DNA from: Ruminococcaceae bacterium UBA6416
GTDB taxonomy: Bacteria; Bacillota; Clostridia; Oscillospirales; Acutalibacteraceae
DNA length: 5,101 nucleotides
Direction of reading: 5' to 3'
Assembly: GCA_002438505.1 (NCBI GenBank)
Contig: DJPI01000028.1
Location: forward strand, 1 to 5,101
Position 1 is the first letter of the stretch; each line of letters begins with the position of its first letter. The position numbers were made by a program, and so were the translations under genes. The notes under the pieces are model-generated. The model searched no databases, was not told the origin of the DNA, and saw only the letters and a program-made list of their open reading frames with translations. Below are positions 4,632 to 5,101 of this stretch, piece after piece.

Positions 4632-4652
4632 CCGCAAGAGTTATTATTGCGG
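4632..4652. repeat. 6-bp inverted repeat CCGCAA/TTGCGG
   Basis: CCGCAA (4632-4637) and TTGCGG (4647-4652) enclose a 9-nt spacer. The half-sites share CGCAA/TTGCG with the palindrome at 976-993. It overlaps the start of the first copy of the dispersed repeat. Confidence 0.5.
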
Positions 4653-4701
4653 AGAATGAAAACAAACCGCGGCTTGTACGGGGATCGCTTGAGGCTCCCG
4701 T
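4648..4701 (+). repeat. Dispersed repeat with hairpin, copy 1
   Basis: Positions 4648-4687 match 4803-4842 at 32 of 40 bases by hand alignment without gaps; the core 4664-4687 matches at 21 of 24. The shared core contains CGGCT, GTACGGG and ATCG. At its right end ACGGG (4678-4682) can pair with CCCGT (4697-4701), plus an inner G-T pair. No coding explanation was found. Confidence 0.7.
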
Positions 4702-4705
4702 TAAT

Positions 4706-4733
4706 CTAGATGCTAGATGCTAGACGCTGGACG
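4706..4733. repeat. Heptamer tandem array, (CTAGAYG)x4
   Basis: Four 7-bp units in a row: CTAGATG (4706-4712), CTAGATG (4713-4719), CTAGACG (4720-4726), CTGGACG (4727-4733), then a partial CTA. The period of 7 is not codon-sized, in keeping with non-coding DNA. Such arrays can vary in copy number by slippage. Confidence 0.9.
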
Positions 4734-4802
4734 CTAAATTTTTTCAAATTGGGAAATATTGTGCGTTATGGTTGAGTTAATGCGCCAACAAACCTAATCT
4801 CT

Positions 4803-4857
4803 TGCAGAACATAAAAATAAACCTCGGCTCGTACGGGCATCGGCTCGTAACTGCCCG
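4803..4857 (+). repeat. Dispersed repeat with hairpin, copy 2
   Basis: Second copy of the element at 4648-4701. Here CGGGCA (4834-4839) pairs perfectly with TGCCCG (4852-4857) around a 12-nt loop. TCGGCTCGTA is also directly repeated inside it (4824-4833 and 4840-4849, period 16). The stem position that is G-T in copy 1 (4683/4696) appears as C-G here (4838/4853), consistent with a conserved fold. Confidence 0.7.
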
Positions 4858-4881
4858 GGAAACCCAGCCTTTTGCCATCTT

Positions 4882-4903
4882 TGCATTAAGCTTTGAGAAA
4901 AGC
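4882..4903 (+). repeat. 22-nt repeat, copy A
   Basis: Positions 4882-4903 match 4962-4983 at 20 of 22 bases, sharing TGCATTAAGC and GAAAAGC. Inside, AGCTTT (4889-4894) can pair with AAAGCT (4899-4904) around a GAGA loop of GNRA type. Confidence 0.75.
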
Positions 4904-4961
4904 TGAACCTGACCGCTTGAGCAAAAAATCCGCGAGCAGGAACAAGGCACAACCTAACGCC

Positions 4962-4983
4962 TGCATTAAGCATTGGGAAAAGC
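4962..4983 (+). repeat. 22-nt repeat, copy B
   Basis: Second copy of the 22-nt repeat, exactly 80 bp from copy A. Its hairpin is weaker (GC, mismatch, TT against AA, GC) with a GGGA loop, again GNRA type. The two differences fall in the stem and the loop. Confidence 0.75.
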
Positions 4984-5072
4984 ACATAGCTAGTAGACTG
5001 CAATTAGCGGATTTGTCTGATTGTGAGGGGATTTTTGCAGAAGCGATGTTGTAGGCGCACCGGAGCCGGAAG

Positions 5073-5100
5073 TCCGATTTTTCCCCGCAAATCGGATTTT
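5073..5100 (+). terminator. Terminator-like hairpin at the right edge
   Basis: TCCGATTT (5073-5080) and AAATCGGA (5089-5096) form an 8-bp perfect stem with an 8-nt TTCCCCGC loop, followed by TTTT (5097-5100). It faces right, and no plus-strand gene lies between it and the rpmF terminator. It could therefore end a small RNA or act as an attenuator before a gene beyond the window. Confidence 0.6.
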
Positions 5101-5101
5101 C

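Larger units (their letters stand above)
4616..5101. other. Repeat-rich gene-less region after rpmF
   Basis: About 490 bp without a credible protein gene on either strand. Open frames exist on the minus strand, for example one of about 70 codons running off the right edge, but none has a ribosome binding site or a recognisable protein. The region contains two dispersed repeat pairs, a heptamer array, several small hairpins and a terminator-like structure at the right edge. A weak candidate promoter, TTGAGT and TAATCT with 17 bp between them (4772-4800), would transcribe rightward. Confidence 0.7.

Noticed and set aside
4648..4983. A CRISPR array in the repeat-rich right end
   Set aside because: Repeats occur only in pairs, are diverged, differ in type and have irregular spacing; no cas genes are present.
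4794..5003. Minus-strand open frame of 69 codons after rpmF
   Set aside because: No ribosome binding site and no recognisable protein; it crosses the repeat copies, whose 40- and 22-nt lengths and hairpins point to non-coding DNA.

Overview
The window looks like a chromosomal segment of a low-to-moderate-GC Firmicute of class Clostridia, probably a gut-type Oscillospirales/Ruminococcaceae-like organism. This is inferred from strong AGGAGG-type ribosome binding sites, sigma-A promoters with 17-bp spacers, the yceD-rpmF pair, the style of the deoC/deoD proteins, and a replication-initiator-like winged-helix protein of a kind common in Clostridia mobile elements. No species can be named from sequence alone.

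Left part (1-940, minus strand): a deoxyribonucleoside catabolic operon, deoC followed 15 bp later by deoD, which runs off the left edge. It has a clear TTGACC-17-TAAAAT promoter. DeoD phosphorolyses purine (deoxy)nucleosides. After a mutase step not encoded here, DeoC cleaves deoxyribose-5-phosphate to acetaldehyde and glyceraldehyde-3-phosphate.

Middle left (941-1836): a short minus-strand winged-helix gene (1170-1505) that resembles only the N-terminal part of Clostridia replication-initiator-like proteins. The 15-bp tandem repeats just beyond its stop read, in another frame, as a decayed linker typical of the missing C-terminal half. The gene therefore looks like the remnant of a mobile-element gene. 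It is flanked by a 64-nt pyrimidine tract, a terminator-shaped palindrome with no gene to serve, and an AT-rich gene-less stretch with small inverted and direct repeats.

Centre (1762-3753, plus strand): a cytoplasmic GH13 alpha-glucosidase (oligo-1,6-glucosidase type) with all three catalytic carboxylates and an extra N-terminal helical domain of about 85 residues, transcribed from its own promoter.

Right (3795-4615, plus strand): a perfect-consensus TTGACA-17-TATAAT promoter drives yceD (DUF177) and rpmF (ribosomal protein L32), ended by a strong intrinsic terminator. The usual downstream neighbour plsX is absent from the window.

Right end (4616-5101): about 490 bp without a credible protein gene, but dense in small repeats. 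It holds a diverged 40-nt repeat pair followed in each copy by a hairpin, a second 22-nt repeat pair, a heptamer tandem array, and a terminator-like hairpin at the very edge. No complete novel system is evident. The two points most worth a second look are the decayed replication-protein remnant and this repeat-rich, possibly transcribed, right-hand intergenic region.
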